Below, piece by piece: positions 23,133 to 34,053 of a DNA stretch of 64,000 nt. Numbering within the stretch: the first letter of the stretch is position 1; every line of letters begins with the position of its first letter. The stretch is from Pleurostoma richardsiae. Taxonomy: Eukaryota > Ascomycota > Sordariomycetes > Calosphaeriales > Pleurostomataceae. The position numbers and the translations under genes were made by a program. The notes beneath the pieces were generated by a model. The model ran no database searches. It was given only the letters and a program-made list of their open reading frames with translations, and was not told where the DNA came from. The stretch is from assembly GCA_030052745.1 (NCBI GenBank), contig JANBVO010000057.1, positions 120,355 to 184,354 on the forward strand. The letters are read 5' to 3'.

Positions 23133-24243
23133 AGAGAGGGCTCCGGCTAATGGCCAGATAGTCACACTAAGTCTTAGCTATTACTAGGAAGGCAAGAGAA
23201 TGGGAGTTGCCTCTCTCAGCTCTCACAGGCACTGGAAGGAGTCACCTGGGATCAGAAACGGATAGTCGTGCCTTCTTGTGGCGCAGTAGTTCCTTTCCCA
23301 TCCTTTCTACCAAAATGAGCAACTCATGAGACCCCCCTGTTGGATTTGGCAACCAAGTGCGTAAAATGGTCGATTTGTTAATTGATTGTTCTAAGATTTA
23401 GGGCTGGAGGGCCGACCAGCGGCTTGCTAGGCTAGTGTAGACCAGCACCTGGCCTTTGCGCAGGGGCTGTCGATGCTGTTGCATCACCCACAACCAGAAG
23501 TATCCAACTTTCTGTTTCAAGCTGTCATCTATCTGGCTTTGTTGTACGGGTACCTCCGTTCAAGTGCGGATATCAGGGAAAAAAAGAAATTTAGGGCTAC
23601 AGCCTGAAGCAAGTGGATCTGCGATGCACTTCCAGGTGAAGCCACTCCTGGATGGTTCGAATCTTTCAAAGACTATCCTGCTAGAGCATGGCCGAGTGAA
23701 CGCCCCTCACCGTATCATCAACTAGGCCTAGACATCTCAGAACTGTCTGACGGGGTAACATCAATACTGATTGCTGCTTTATCAGCCCAAGAAAGGGCCC
23801 AGAGCATTGTGCATGCGTCTCCGTGGTCTGATAAAAGACCGTGGAGCAGCCAGTGAGCAGGCTGCATATCCCGGACCTAGGCGCGGGCCTAACTAGCTTA
23901 TGCCAGGGCCGATCAAGGGCCCATCCAAAACAAGTCAGACAGATGCTAGTTTAGTTATTAGTAGGGCAGTTACCAATATAACAGTGAAAGAGATTACTGG
24001 ATCGACTGACAAAATCTACCCGCAGATACCGGACGTCAAAACTACATTCGAAGACTTACCCGGACACAAAGTCCTCGTCGACCACGTCATAACAACATGA
24101 TACGCAACGTGGAAGAGCCGCGTTGAAGTCCTCTTCCAATTTAAACCGCAGCTTCGCCTCCCATCTGAGCCCGACCCAGCACTTCCTAGCACATAAGCGT
24201 GGAGACACCGACTATCAATACCATCATCATCAACTTGTTAACC
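23133..24243. other. intergenic region
   Basis: No gene was found in 1.1 kb. A tRNA-like B-box string (ggttcgaatc) at 23656-23665 lacks any A box or acceptor stem. Confidence 0.45.
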
Positions 24244-25320
24244 ATGCCAACACTCGTCCGTCATCGCCAGCTGGCGCCGGATGCCAGCGTTCGTATCTCC
24301 CCCTCTCTATCTGGGTGCGATGACCTTCGGCACCTCACATCAAGAGCGCTATGGAGAGACCACTAAGGAAACTGCTATGGATATACTCGACACCTTCTAC
24401 GCTGCAGAGGCAATTTCATCGATACTTCTAACACATATCAAGACTGAGAGTCAGAGCAATGGGTTGGCGAGTGGATGAAGTCTCGTGGGAACCGCAACGA
24501 GACCGTCCTCGCCACCAAGTACTCCACCAACTACCGTGGGGCACACAAAGACGAGATACAGTCCAACTTCGGTGGCAACGGGTCCAAGAGCATGAAGATC
24601 TCCCTCAAAGATTCCTTGAAGAATTTGCAGACAACCTACATCGACCTGTTTTATCTTCATCAATGGGACTACACGGTGTCTATCCCCGAGCTCACGCATA
24701 GCCTAAATGGCCTTGTCGTTGCTGGCAAGGTTCTTTACTTGGGTATCTCGGACGCTCCACCGTAGGCAGTTACATCTGCAAACCAGTATGCCCGTTGCAT
24801 GGGCCTGCGCCCCTTTGTGGTCTACCAGGGCATGTGGAACGCTGCCATGCGCGACTTTGAGCGAGATATCATTCCAATGTGTCAAGTCGAAGGCGTGGGC
24901 CTGGCACCTTATGGTATTCTCAATCAAGGTCGCTTCCAGACGGCTAAGGGCTTCGAGAAGCGCGAGAAGAACAACCCCGGCTGAAAGTTCATCCCCACTT
25001 CCTCTAGGGATAAGCAAGTCTCAGCTGTGTTAGAGAAGATTGCAGACAAGAAGGGCTGTCAGTTGCTCAACGTGGCCCTTGCGTATGTGATGCAGGAGAC
25101 ACTCTATGTTTTCCCCATCGTTGGCGCTCGCAAGGTAGAGCACATTAAGGGTAGCATTAACGGGTTGCTGGACGAGTTAAGCCCTGAGGAGATCAAGGAG
25201 GTGGAAAGTGCGTATCCTTTCGACCATGACTTTCCACACACCTTCCTAAGTGGCACACTATTTGAGAGCGACGATAGGCCCAGCACCGTGGAGCTCGGCA
25301 TCCGTCTGATGTTTGGTTAA
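24244..25320 (+). pseudogene. aldo/keto reductase (norsolorinic acid reductase/aryl-alcohol dehydrogenase type), inactivated
   Basis: Fragments in order cover a whole reductase of the NorB/AAD family: LYLGAMTFGTSHQERYG, NFIDTSNTYQ, ATKYSTNYRGAHKDE, TYIDLFYLHQWDYTVSIPEL, ANQYARCMGLRPFVVYQGMW, and a C-terminal helix region ending at 25320. The frame is broken by a 1-nt insertion near 24296, a 1-nt loss near 24410, and in-frame stops after TYQD (about 24446), at 24763-24765 (TAG where Trp is expected) and at 24982-24984 (TGA). Introns cannot explain these, since the breaks lie inside conserved motifs without splice sites. It probably served secondary or aromatic-alcohol metabolism alongside its neighbours. 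Confidence 0.85.
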
Positions 25321-25437
25321 CGAAGTGGGCGGGTCAGTTTGACTGGGTCGAGCCTCTAAAGGCCATAAGGCTACATAAGGAGTGAAGAAACGGAGGTTGT
25401 TTCAAGGATGAGGTGGGAAGAAAGGAAGTAAAACATA

Positions 25438-25700
25438 TTTTTTATCAATCCTCTAGGATACTCTCAGCTTGCTGACCGCAGCACCGAGAAGTTTGGTTAC
25501 GAATCCATTGCGACTATGCTCTCTGGTTCTGAAGCAGTGGAGTCTGTCATCAAGGCGTGCAGGAAATAGGCCTATCTCAAGGAGACATTCCACTGAATGA
25601 GGCATAGCTTCCAACTGCTGAGCGGTGCTACTATGGTGTCACATTCGCGACCACATGCAAGCCATCAGGGATGTGGATACGTTCGGTGATTTTCCGGGTA
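25438..25700 (+). pseudogene. class-III aminotransferase remnant
   Basis: The frame at 25438-25569 encodes TEKFGYESIATMLSGSEAVE and VIKACRK, then a TAG where Trp is expected, then AYLKE. This matches the Ser-Gly-Ser-Glu-Ala-Val-Glu block around the PLP phosphate-binding region of class-III aminotransferases. A second piece in another frame (CYYGVTFATTC, about 25626-25660) fits the following strand. The N-terminus and the Lys region were not found. It is decayed by a stop and frameshifts, like the reductase just upstream. Confidence 0.6.
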
Positions 25701-26196
25701 GCGGCTATCTGAACTGAGAACATGAGCCTGTATGGAGCATGTGAGAAATACAAGGCGATGTTGAAATATTGGGTCAAGTACTGAAAGTCAACGATAAATA
25801 CAGCGGAGCCGAGGAAGTATTACGCGTCATATACCGGCAAGTGACTCCGACAAGGTATTGCAAGGATCCTTGTAGCTGACGAATGCTTGTCAGAGCTGGC
25901 ATGCATCCTTCTGCGTCGGGAGGTGCGGGCCGGGAAGGTTTAGGCCGTTTTAAGCCCAACCCCGGCGTCGACAACATACGGGCAAGGGGGGACCGATGTG
26001 ACAGAAGACGGAAGACCCCCACATGAAGCATGTGTAGGTAAAAGGGGATAGGATGATATGACAAGAGACAGAATGACCCGCCGATCCTGCGCTACAAATA
26101 TATCCGCGAGTTGTCTCCCCCAGATACAGGTGCCTGCCAGTTCCTATACTGTGTATTTCTGTGCAGTCTTCAAAAATTCCTCGAGCATCACCTTCG
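25701..26196. other. intergenic region upstream of the methyltransferase
   Basis: No further remnant could be read. It must contain the methyltransferase promoter. Confidence 0.45.
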
Positions 26197-27715
26197 ATGT
26201 CTGACAGCGCAGCTGGTGGACAAGCCACGGTCAGTGGACAGCAGCCTCTGTCTACGGGACAGGCAGGTGGACTGCTCCCTGCACAGCACTGGGCAGCACA
26301 AGTTAGTGTGAACAAACTACTGAACTGAGGATGCTCAACTGAAAGAGCATTAGGGAGCTCCTCCGGACCAGGGTGATGACGCGGACTCAGCCCTTGGTCC
26401 CGATACTAGTAGCTCGACTGCCTCTGTCACATCCAGCATTTTGCGCTATCGTACTATCCAAGGCCGGACATATCATAGCGAGAGAGGGAATGCTCAATAC
26501 TGGTATCCTGGGCTTAAAACAGTTTATTGAAATATCTATTCGCTGATTGACTATGCAGGGGAAGCAATGACGACCAACAGAACGAAGCGCTAGATATCCT
26601 GTATCCGTCACCTGTCGTCCCCTTAAGGAAGGATTATTTTACTAACCGTCAAATCAGCCATCATGCGCTCACCCTCACCGCCGATGGCAAACTATATCGT
26701 GCGCCTATAAGCAAAGATATACAAGTATGATTCCATGCCCACGGGTGACAAGTAGACGGCATAGCTTATGTCTCACTATCACGCCAGAAAGCTGTTGACA
26801 TCGGAACTGGCACGGGCATCTGGGCTATGTACGAGACATATCGCCGTTTCTTCGATATTAGTGGGCGCGTGCTTACACGTATTCAGAGATTTTGCCGACG
26901 AATTTCCCAACACCGAGGTTATTGGCACTGATATCTCGCCGATTCAGCCTTCGTGGGTGCCACCAAACCTGAAATTGTAAGTCACTAAAACGGCACAGGT
27001 TATCTCAGTCATATACAGTAGCTGAGACCTGACAACTTGTCCCTCTTAGCGAGATCGAAGACTGTACAGCTGAGTGGACATTTCCCTCTGACTCAATCGA
27101 CTTCATACATCTTCGCTGGATGTTTGGGAGCATCCCGGATTGGACAGAGCTGTTCAAGCAGGCGTACCGGTGCCTCAAGCCAGGCGGCTATCTAGAAAGC
27201 TTCGAACCAGGCCTGATGATAGAGAGCGATGACGGAACGATCAAAGACGACAGCGCATTGGGCCAGTGGGGCAAATTCTTTGTCGAGGGCGCAAAGAAGC
27301 TTGGACGTCCGTTCGAAGTCCTGACTCAGGGCTTGCAGAGGAAAGGGATGGAGGAGGCTGGCCTCGCCGATATCCAAGAGATTAACATGAAGGTATTGTA
27401 CAAACTGCAAAAGCGGTACTCCCCTTTGTTAGCGACTCGCTACGACAAAGAATTTCGATGGTAACTTATCATGCTCGAGAACAGACACCGTTAGGCAGCT
27501 GGCCAGAAGATCCGAAGAGCAAAGAAATTGGAGGATACTCTCAACTTGTCACTGAGCAAGACCTGGAAGGATTTGTCCTGTTTGTGGCCAACACGATAGG
27601 TTGGTCAAAGGAGGAGGTGGCGGTGTACGTCAGTCATTTCCGCCGTGAGGTGCGCAACCCAAAGCACCATGGGTACTACAGGCAGAAGGTTGTAATCGGC
27701 AGAAAACCAAAATAG
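26197..27715 (+). CDS. LaeA-like SAM-dependent methyltransferase
   Basis: Eight exons (26197-26301, 26354-26502, 26559-26600, 26658-26724, 26788-26828, 26887-26976, 27050-27392, 27485-27715) join in phase into 355 residues with no stop. Introns are 52-92 nt, and one has a perfect branch site (ttactaac). The N-terminal part is low complexity, then [20 protein letters not shown], the block that precedes the fold in LaeA relatives. SAM motif I is [12 protein letters not shown] (124-135), followed by [17 protein letters not shown] and the partner strand [13 protein letters not shown]. LaeA is a nuclear regulator of secondary metabolism, but many relatives are cluster enzymes. Sitting beside decayed reductase and aminotransferase genes, this copy could be either. 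Confidence 0.9.
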
Positions 27716-27961
27716 CTCTCATAGTTCGTGTCAGTATTAGATAGCAATATTAACCCGATACTTCGCGTTCCCATTTTGAGCTTTGTTAGGTACTTTCCCC
27801 GTTCTTTGGTATACACTGAACAGGCGTTTTCTCCTCGTCTAGATTCGGGAACAACCTTTTGTTTCTCCTAAACCCTAGTCTGGGCCTAACTTACGGCCTG
27901 CTTTTCTCAATAGCTGATAGCTTATGCGGCGGCTTCCCGCCACTTCAGAGCTACTACTCGC

Positions 27962-29437
27962 CTATATCTCTTCATCGACAGGTGCGGTGTATTTGGCCTG
28001 AATAGGGACACCGGCTAGGGCGGTAATACGGATAAAATGACGACGATACGCCACGTTGTCCAAAGTGGCGGAGTGAATACAGACGCGCTTTCAAAACGAT
28101 TAACAATCCCAGCAACTCTTGTTTGTTTTGGAAGTGGCCGAAGCCACATGGCTTACCTGGTCCCAGACACAGATGTCTCCTTCGTCCCACTTATAACGAG
28201 CGTGGAAGTCTGCTCCCTTGGTGATGTGGTCGCTCAAGAACTTCAGCAGATACTCGCTCTCCTCGTGTCGGAGGCCTTCGAAATGAGTAATGCGCTCGGG
28301 GTTGATATAGAGAGATTTATAGCCGGTTGCCTATGTCATCGTCAGACACAACCATTCACGGCGACCTCTTAATGATGAGCGAATCCTTACGGGTTGCTCG
28401 TAGACCACGGGATGAATCGACTCGACGTCTTTTCTACGATTCGCCCCACCAACCCTTGCCGCCTTCGCCGTCATGACTTTCGACGAGTGAACAGCCTTGA
28501 GTCCGCAGAGGAATTGCTTCATGGGTGGGCTCAGGCGCTCGTATGCCTCAACGAGGCTGCCAACAAGGGTGTCACCACCAGAGGGGGCATCACTTTGCAT
28601 GCAGCAGAAGAAGGTCATGCCTGGGGGCTGGTGTTCCTGGGACTGGTCGATGTGCCAGATTGCTCTTGAGAGTCGGTTAGGCCACCAGTGTTTCTGCCAG
28701 CTAAGGTTAGCCGCGACACAGCACGAGAGATGGAGGCTTGAGGGGATTCATCACTGGCAGATGTCAGACACTGAAGACTTACCCTCACGGTGTTCAAGTT
28801 ATCCTGGTAAACGACGGAGATCTCAGTCGAGTTGGGAGGCCTTGGCTGGACGGCGTGCTGGTGGAGCTGACCATAGTATCGGACCATGTCCAACTTCTGC
28901 TCAATGGGAATGTCACGGAAGGTCTGCTTGACCTTATCATCGCTAGCGAAGAAGACAATCCCCTTCTTGGCGCACAAAAGCGCAAGCTGGTCCTGGCCGG
29001 CCTTATCGAGCGAGGCTAGATCGAGGCCGGTAATCCTGACACCGATGTATGGCGTGAGCTATTCAGGGGTCTCCATGTTAGCTTTGAACCTTGAAAGAAA
29101 GACAAAGATAACCGAAGTGGCAGGGAGCCCAGAGGAGAAAGCCACGACGACAGTCGTTGGGCACAGCTGGGGCACGTCAACAAGAACTTGCCTCCTCGAC
29201 CTTGACATGGTCATTGTAGAAAACCGGCATGGCCGGGTCGGCGTCCAATGCCCGGTCATGGTACTCGAACGGCTCAGGCTCAGGGAAGACGTCATTTGGG
29301 TCGTTGTAAGGATAATACTCGGGGTATTTTAGGCCATCCAGATTGACCTGCGTCGTCTTGAGCTTATCCACGAGAGGGGCACCTTTGGCCTCCATAGTTG
29401 TGACGGTAGCAGATTCGAAGATTGCACTTGGCGCCAT
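27962..29437 (-). CDS. TauD/TfdA-family Fe(II)/2-oxoglutarate dioxygenase
   Basis: Five exons (29437-29192, 29058-28783, 28693-28391, 28330-28157, 28087-27962) give 374 residues. The iron triad is His188 and Asp190 in AIWHIDQS and His338 in RVCIHSATLDN. The 2-oxoglutarate-binding Arg lies in YRRHFIRIT. VKVEELTPYIGVRITGLDL is the standard start of the jelly-roll in this family. The first intron begins with GC (gag|gcaagt), a GC-AG intron. Members hydroxylate taurine, other sulfonates or related carboxylates. The divergent permease gene suggests that it processes an imported compound. Taurine itself is only a family-level guess. Confidence 0.92.
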
Positions 29438-29972
29438 TTTGTTTAAGTGTCCCAGATATGTCAGTGACAAAATCGGTTAGTGAGATTGTGAATATTGGTC
29501 GGTCCCAGTCAGAACTTCTTGGGCTTGTTCTTGCCAATGGCGAAGATGGTGGAGTTGGAAGCACTTTATCTTCTACTACGGTCTGCTACATTGCTGTCAA
29601 TTCATCGTGCGGCCACACAGACCAAAGCATTGAAGTACAGTAATGCCTAGCCCAGCACGGATCGGCGTGATCCGCGGAATATCAAAACCCGGGGAACCCA
29701 CCTAAAATAAGCATGGAGTGGTGTACCCGCGATATGCCTTGCTAAGCGATCAGTGAATGGATGGTTCCCCGGCTCCCCTTAGTTGATTTCTTATCAACGA
29801 TCTAGCCCGTTTTGTCCACATAGCGGTTGACAACTCGAACGTCGCTCGAGGTACAAGATGGCCGACGTCCAGCGGAGGTCCATCAGCCTTTCGGATTTCA
29901 CAAATCCCATCGGGACGCAGTTTCACAGTTACTCATAGCAGGGGCTGTCGCCGCCGGAATCCAAATCCGATT
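29438..29972. promoter_or_regulatory. divergent promoter between dioxygenase and permease genes
   Basis: 535 bp upstream of both genes. It includes the inverted repeat at 29658-29674 and a TCCGCGGA palindrome at 29671-29678. A short upstream ATG frame at 29857-29937 ends before the permease start and may be leader sequence. Confidence 0.55.
29658..29674. promoter_or_regulatory. candidate Zn2Cys6-protein binding site, CGG-N11-CCG
   Basis: The string cggatcggcgtgatccg is a perfect inverted repeat (cggatc/gatccg) with CGG and CCG triplets 11 bp apart, the Gal4-type layout. A Zn2Cys6 regulator gene lies at 34054-37164. Confidence 0.45.
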
Positions 29973-31941
29973 ATGTCACAGAAATCCGACATCGCCGTCG
30001 ACAACGACGTCCAAAGCATCCAGCCCGGAACATTGGACGACAAAATCGTCGACAAGAAGGGCGATATCGCTCTTAATCTTGCCTATGAGCTTGACGCAGG
30101 TTACGAACTCTCCCCCGAAGTGGAGAGACGGGTTCGGCGCAAAATCGACTTCATCCTCCTGCCCCTCATCTCATGCACAGCAACCTTGTCTTTCCTGGAC
30201 AAGGTATCCAACAACTATGCCAATAATGTGCGTGAGCCTAAACTTTATGGTAGCCCTCCTACCGTGATGTCGATGTAGCAACTGCTGACTCCTCCCAGTA
30301 CGGTCTGTCCACCGCGCTTGGCATGCATGGTGATCAATTCTCATGGAGCGCTTCAATCTTCTATTTTGCCTTTCTCGTCTGGCAGCCCGTGGTCTCGTAC
30401 ATGAACCAGCACTTCCCTTTGGGAAAGCTTGTTTCGGTAAGTTGGACTGCTTCATCAAGAAACTCAAAAAGCCCTGCCAAGTCTGCTTTTAGGCGTTGGT
30501 GCGGACCCGAACTGACGTGTATTGATACATAGGTCAACTGTATCTGCTGGGGCCTCATTTTGCTCGGGGAAGGCTTCGTCAAGAGTTATACCGGCTTCCT
30601 CGTCTTGAGGTTCTTCCAAGGTCTCTTCGAGGCTTGTGTTCTTCCGACTTTCCTCTTGATGTGTTCTATCTGGTGGACAAGGGAGGAGCAGTCCTTGCGA
30701 TCAGCATTCTGGTCTGGTGCCCCCATGTTACCCAGCGGTTGATGTGAACAGAAACAGCTAACATCTGCGTCTAGGTTCAACTCTGTCGCCGGTATTCTAG
30801 GGGGCCTGTTTGCCTACGCCATAGGGCAGTGGCACGTACAGAATGGTTTCCACCTCTACCAATACCTCTACATTGTCTACGGCTCGTTTACCACTGGTTG
30901 GGGCGTCATGTTGTTCTTTGTTCTACCTGACTCTCCGGTCACGGCTTGGTTTCTCAATCATGAGGAAAGGCTTGCCGCCGTTGCCCGTGTGAAACGGAAC
31001 CAAACAGGCATGATCAACCGTCATTTCAAACGGGAGCAGGTAATTGAGACAATTCTCGACCCCAAAACTTGGTTCTACTTTCTCTTCGCCTTCATTTCCA
31101 ATGTTGTCAATGGCGGTCTCAATGCCTTCTCCACTGCTATTATCAAGGGATTTGGTTTCAGTGAGTTATATCTCTTCAAGCACACCGTCCCCGTATTGCG
31201 GGCGCCTTGGTACCGTTGACTAACATATCGCTGTAGGCACTCTTGATACTACCCTCCTTTCGATGCCATGGGGTTTTGTTGCCACGGTCGCCAACATAAT
31301 TGTCGGCCTTTTCATCTCCTACACGGCTGGCAAGCGTCTATTTTATATGTCTGGCATTATTCTCATTCCTATGATCGGCACCATTCTCCAATTTGCACTC
31401 AGTGGCCCCAGAGGGGTCCTCCTCTTTGGATACTACCTTACAGGCGCCTACAATGCTCCTTATGTTATGCTCTTGGCTCTAATAGCCTCCAATACGGCGG
31501 GGACGACTAAAAAGGTTGTGACAAGCGGTATCGTGTGGGCTGCCTACTGTGCCGGTAAGTCTAGCTCTAAGCCACGTTCCTAACTTAACCGTTCTGTCAG
31601 ATATTCTACACGATCACACTGGCTGACATGCAGCATAGGGAATATTGCCGGCCCTTTCTTCTTCCGGGACCAAGATAAGCCCCGCTACCGTATGGGGACC
31701 GGGACCATTCTCGGCAGCTTTGCTCTCCAGTGTCTCATGGCCCTCGGGTTCCGATTCTACCTACTTCTTCTCAACAAGCAGAAGGAAAGCAAGGAGCGAG
31801 AAGCACCTGACCAGCAAGACGACACTGCAACTCATGCTTTTGCTGATTTAACGGATAAACAGGTTGGTCATATCCTGACTATCTCGTTTGAAGTTTCATG
31901 CTAATTCTCCCCAGAACCACCTATTCAGGTACACTTACTGA
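29973..31941 (+). CDS. MFS transporter, allantoate permease (Dal5)-like anion:cation symporter family
   Basis: Seven exons (29973-30227, 30299-30436, 30533-30711, 30775-31160, 31237-31554, 31639-31862, 31915-31941) give 508 residues. Hydrophobic helices start at residue about 55 (IDFILLPLISCTATLSFLDK), the typical first helix of the Dal5/anion-cation symporter group. Later blocks include FQGLFEACVLPTFLLMCSIW and the C-terminus NHLFRYTY, seen in many relatives. Such plasma-membrane permeases take up carboxylates, ureides, dipeptides or sulfonates. All joins are standard except exon 3 to 4: only a weak donor (tg|gtctgg at 30712) keeps the frame. A one-base change there could otherwise have broken the gene. 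Confidence 0.88.
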
Positions 31942-32408
31942 TTGTTAACTCATGGGGTCGTCTATCTGGATGAACGCTTTGGGGAAGACACAGAGGATCG
32001 GCTGTCTCTATTAGTTCAGGTGTCTGTCTGTGGCATAGTTTGTTTTATGGTTCATACAATTACAACCCTCAATTGATTGTTCTCTTTATATCGTACTCTC
32101 AAGTGAATCGTCAAATTTGATGCTGTAAGCCTAGCAGGGTACCAAAACATATCAGATAAGCACAAAGCAATTCTTTTTCCATGAATTTCATATGCCTGCC
32201 CTGGTCTCTCTGCAGAGGGAGGCATATCTCATTGCGTCCTCCCTCAACTGATTGAAGTAGGGTATCTTGCCGTGGTATGAACAGGTTTATTCTGACAGCT
32301 CGAACAGTTCGTAGAAGGTACCATCTTGTTACTAGCAGCTGCGGACGCTTTTATAAATAGGGGAAACCTGGGCAACACGAGGACTTATTTGGGAGGTCGT
32401 GGATGATG
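31942..32408. other. intergenic region between convergent genes
   Basis: AT-rich, containing the 3' ends of the permease and aldolase genes. Nothing else was seen. Confidence 0.5.
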
Positions 32409-33460
32409 CTACGAAGATGCTTCTGCCTCGTTGACCGCTGTCGTCAGGGCGTCCCTCAACGCCCAGGCATCCAAAGCGACCCCAATCATCTGGATCCCTC
32501 TCGACATCATGTCCTTGACCCCGCCAGTGGATGGCCGTATCCGACCTCCCTGCCATTTCCCCGCTGCCTTGGTCAACGCGGAGATGCGATCGATAGCATC
32601 TATGACCTCTTTCGGCGGGTCGCTCGGACTAAGCTGGTAGCCCATAGACAAACAGAGGTCTGTCTCTCCCGTGATAATGACGTCTATGTGAAGAAGACGT
32701 TAGATTCGCCCATCTCTATTTACTTGGTCCCCATCCTCAGAGACAAATGCCTGCAAAAACAAGTAACTCTACCTATTCCTGGAGTCTTGATGATGGCTTC
32801 GATGTTCTCAAAGCCCTGCCGCGTCTCAATCATTACCGCGACAATGATCTCATCGTTCGCCTTCTGTCGATATTCTTCATCGGATGACCAGCCGAATGCA
32901 TCTCTTGAGTACGTTGACCCAAAGCCGCGTATACCCCGGGGTGGAAACCGGGCGGCAGCAGCGATAGCAGCCGCTTCCTCCTTTACAGCAATGACAAGTT
33001 AGTAGTTGATACGCTATTCTCATTCATCCCGACCTTATAGTCTCAAGCAAGGTCAGCGAGGGTGGAGACTAAGCACTCACAGCTGTTGAAACCATCGGGA
33101 TGGCAATTCCATGGGCTCCAGCATCAAGGGCCCGTTTGATAAGCCAGCCCTCGCTGGATGGCAGCCTCACAACTGGTGAGACCCCGAATGGGGCTATTGC
33201 GTGGATGGCCGTGTGCATCTCGGAATCGGACATGCCGCCGTGCTCTAGGTCAACAAGGACATACTGCCTCCCCAACAGACTGTTAGGGCCTATCCTGACT
33301 CCATACTCATACGAGTATGCGCGCAACTCACAGTCAAGCCGGGTATTCCAGCGACTACACGGGCGACATGTGCCGAGGGCATGACCATCTGCACACCCAG
33401 GGCATGCCGTCCCCCTTGCAGGGCCCTTCGCAGTGGGCTACCATCTATCTGTACCGGCAT
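32409..33460 (-). CDS. HpcH/HpaI-family aldolase
   Basis: Four exons (33460-33332, 33263-33081, 32980-32773, 32683-32409) give 264 residues, the usual length for this TIM-barrel family. Visible blocks are YVLVDLEHGGMSDSEMH (metal and general-base region), RALDAGAHGIAIPMV, VMIETRQGFENIEAI with the metal-binding Glu, and DVIITGETDLCLSMGY near the end. HpaI-type enzymes split 4-hydroxy-2-oxo acids into pyruvate plus an aldehyde, using a divalent metal. The acceptor of the third exon (gtaaag) is less typical but keeps the phase. With the dioxygenase and permease nearby it fits a carboxylate or aromatic breakdown route. Confidence 0.88.
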
Positions 33461-34053
33461 AGTAGCAAATAAGGGATAGGAGAACAGATTCTGTCAGGTC
33501 GAGAATGGGGTTCGCGCTGGGACTACTACCAGATGCCGACGACGGGGTACATAGCCATATGCGTGACAGTTTAATGTTGTATCCGCGCTCTCGAACGTCC
33601 CTAGGTAATCCACGTTGGCCTACGCCGCCTTTTGCCCACCTCTTTGTGCCGTATCCCGACCAAGGCCCTCCAAGTTTCGCGGCAAGTCTGTATCCGAATC
33701 CTGATTGGATATCTGCGGTTATCAAGATGGATTTCTGGCCAATCATGGAGTGGCCGGCTGCCCAGATAGGCACTAGCATGTAACAGTCCGGATTTCCATT
33801 TTCCGGTTCGTATCTCAGCAAGCATGCTGCATACGGAAGAGGGGATGATCTTCCGCAAATTCCACATATGTTACAGTTACGCTTATCTATCTACTCATCT
33901 TATGGCACGGGTCGGAGGGCTACCATTGAAGCGTCTCTCTGCCGACTAGCTTGATTGAAGTGCGAATTTGCGGTCGACAAACCGAAACCCCATTCGTTCC
34001 ATTGTACGGAGTAGTGTCCGAAAGAAGCTTCTAACTCCCTATCCCGCTACCTA
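33461..34053. other. intergenic region
   Basis: It contains the aldolase promoter and the 3' end of the regulator gene. A CGG-N8-CCG string (33971-33984) is noted but weak. Confidence 0.4.

Noticed and set aside
23656-23665. tRNA B-box-like string ggttcgaatc
   Set aside because: No A box, acceptor stem or anticodon arm at the right distance.
24244-25320. Possibility that the reductase breaks are introns
   Set aside because: The stops and indels lie inside conserved motifs and no matching donor and acceptor pairs flank them.
26717-27464. Initial impression that the methyltransferase was a pseudogene because its pieces were in different frames
   Set aside because: Seven short introns with correct phase rebuild one continuous 355-residue protein.
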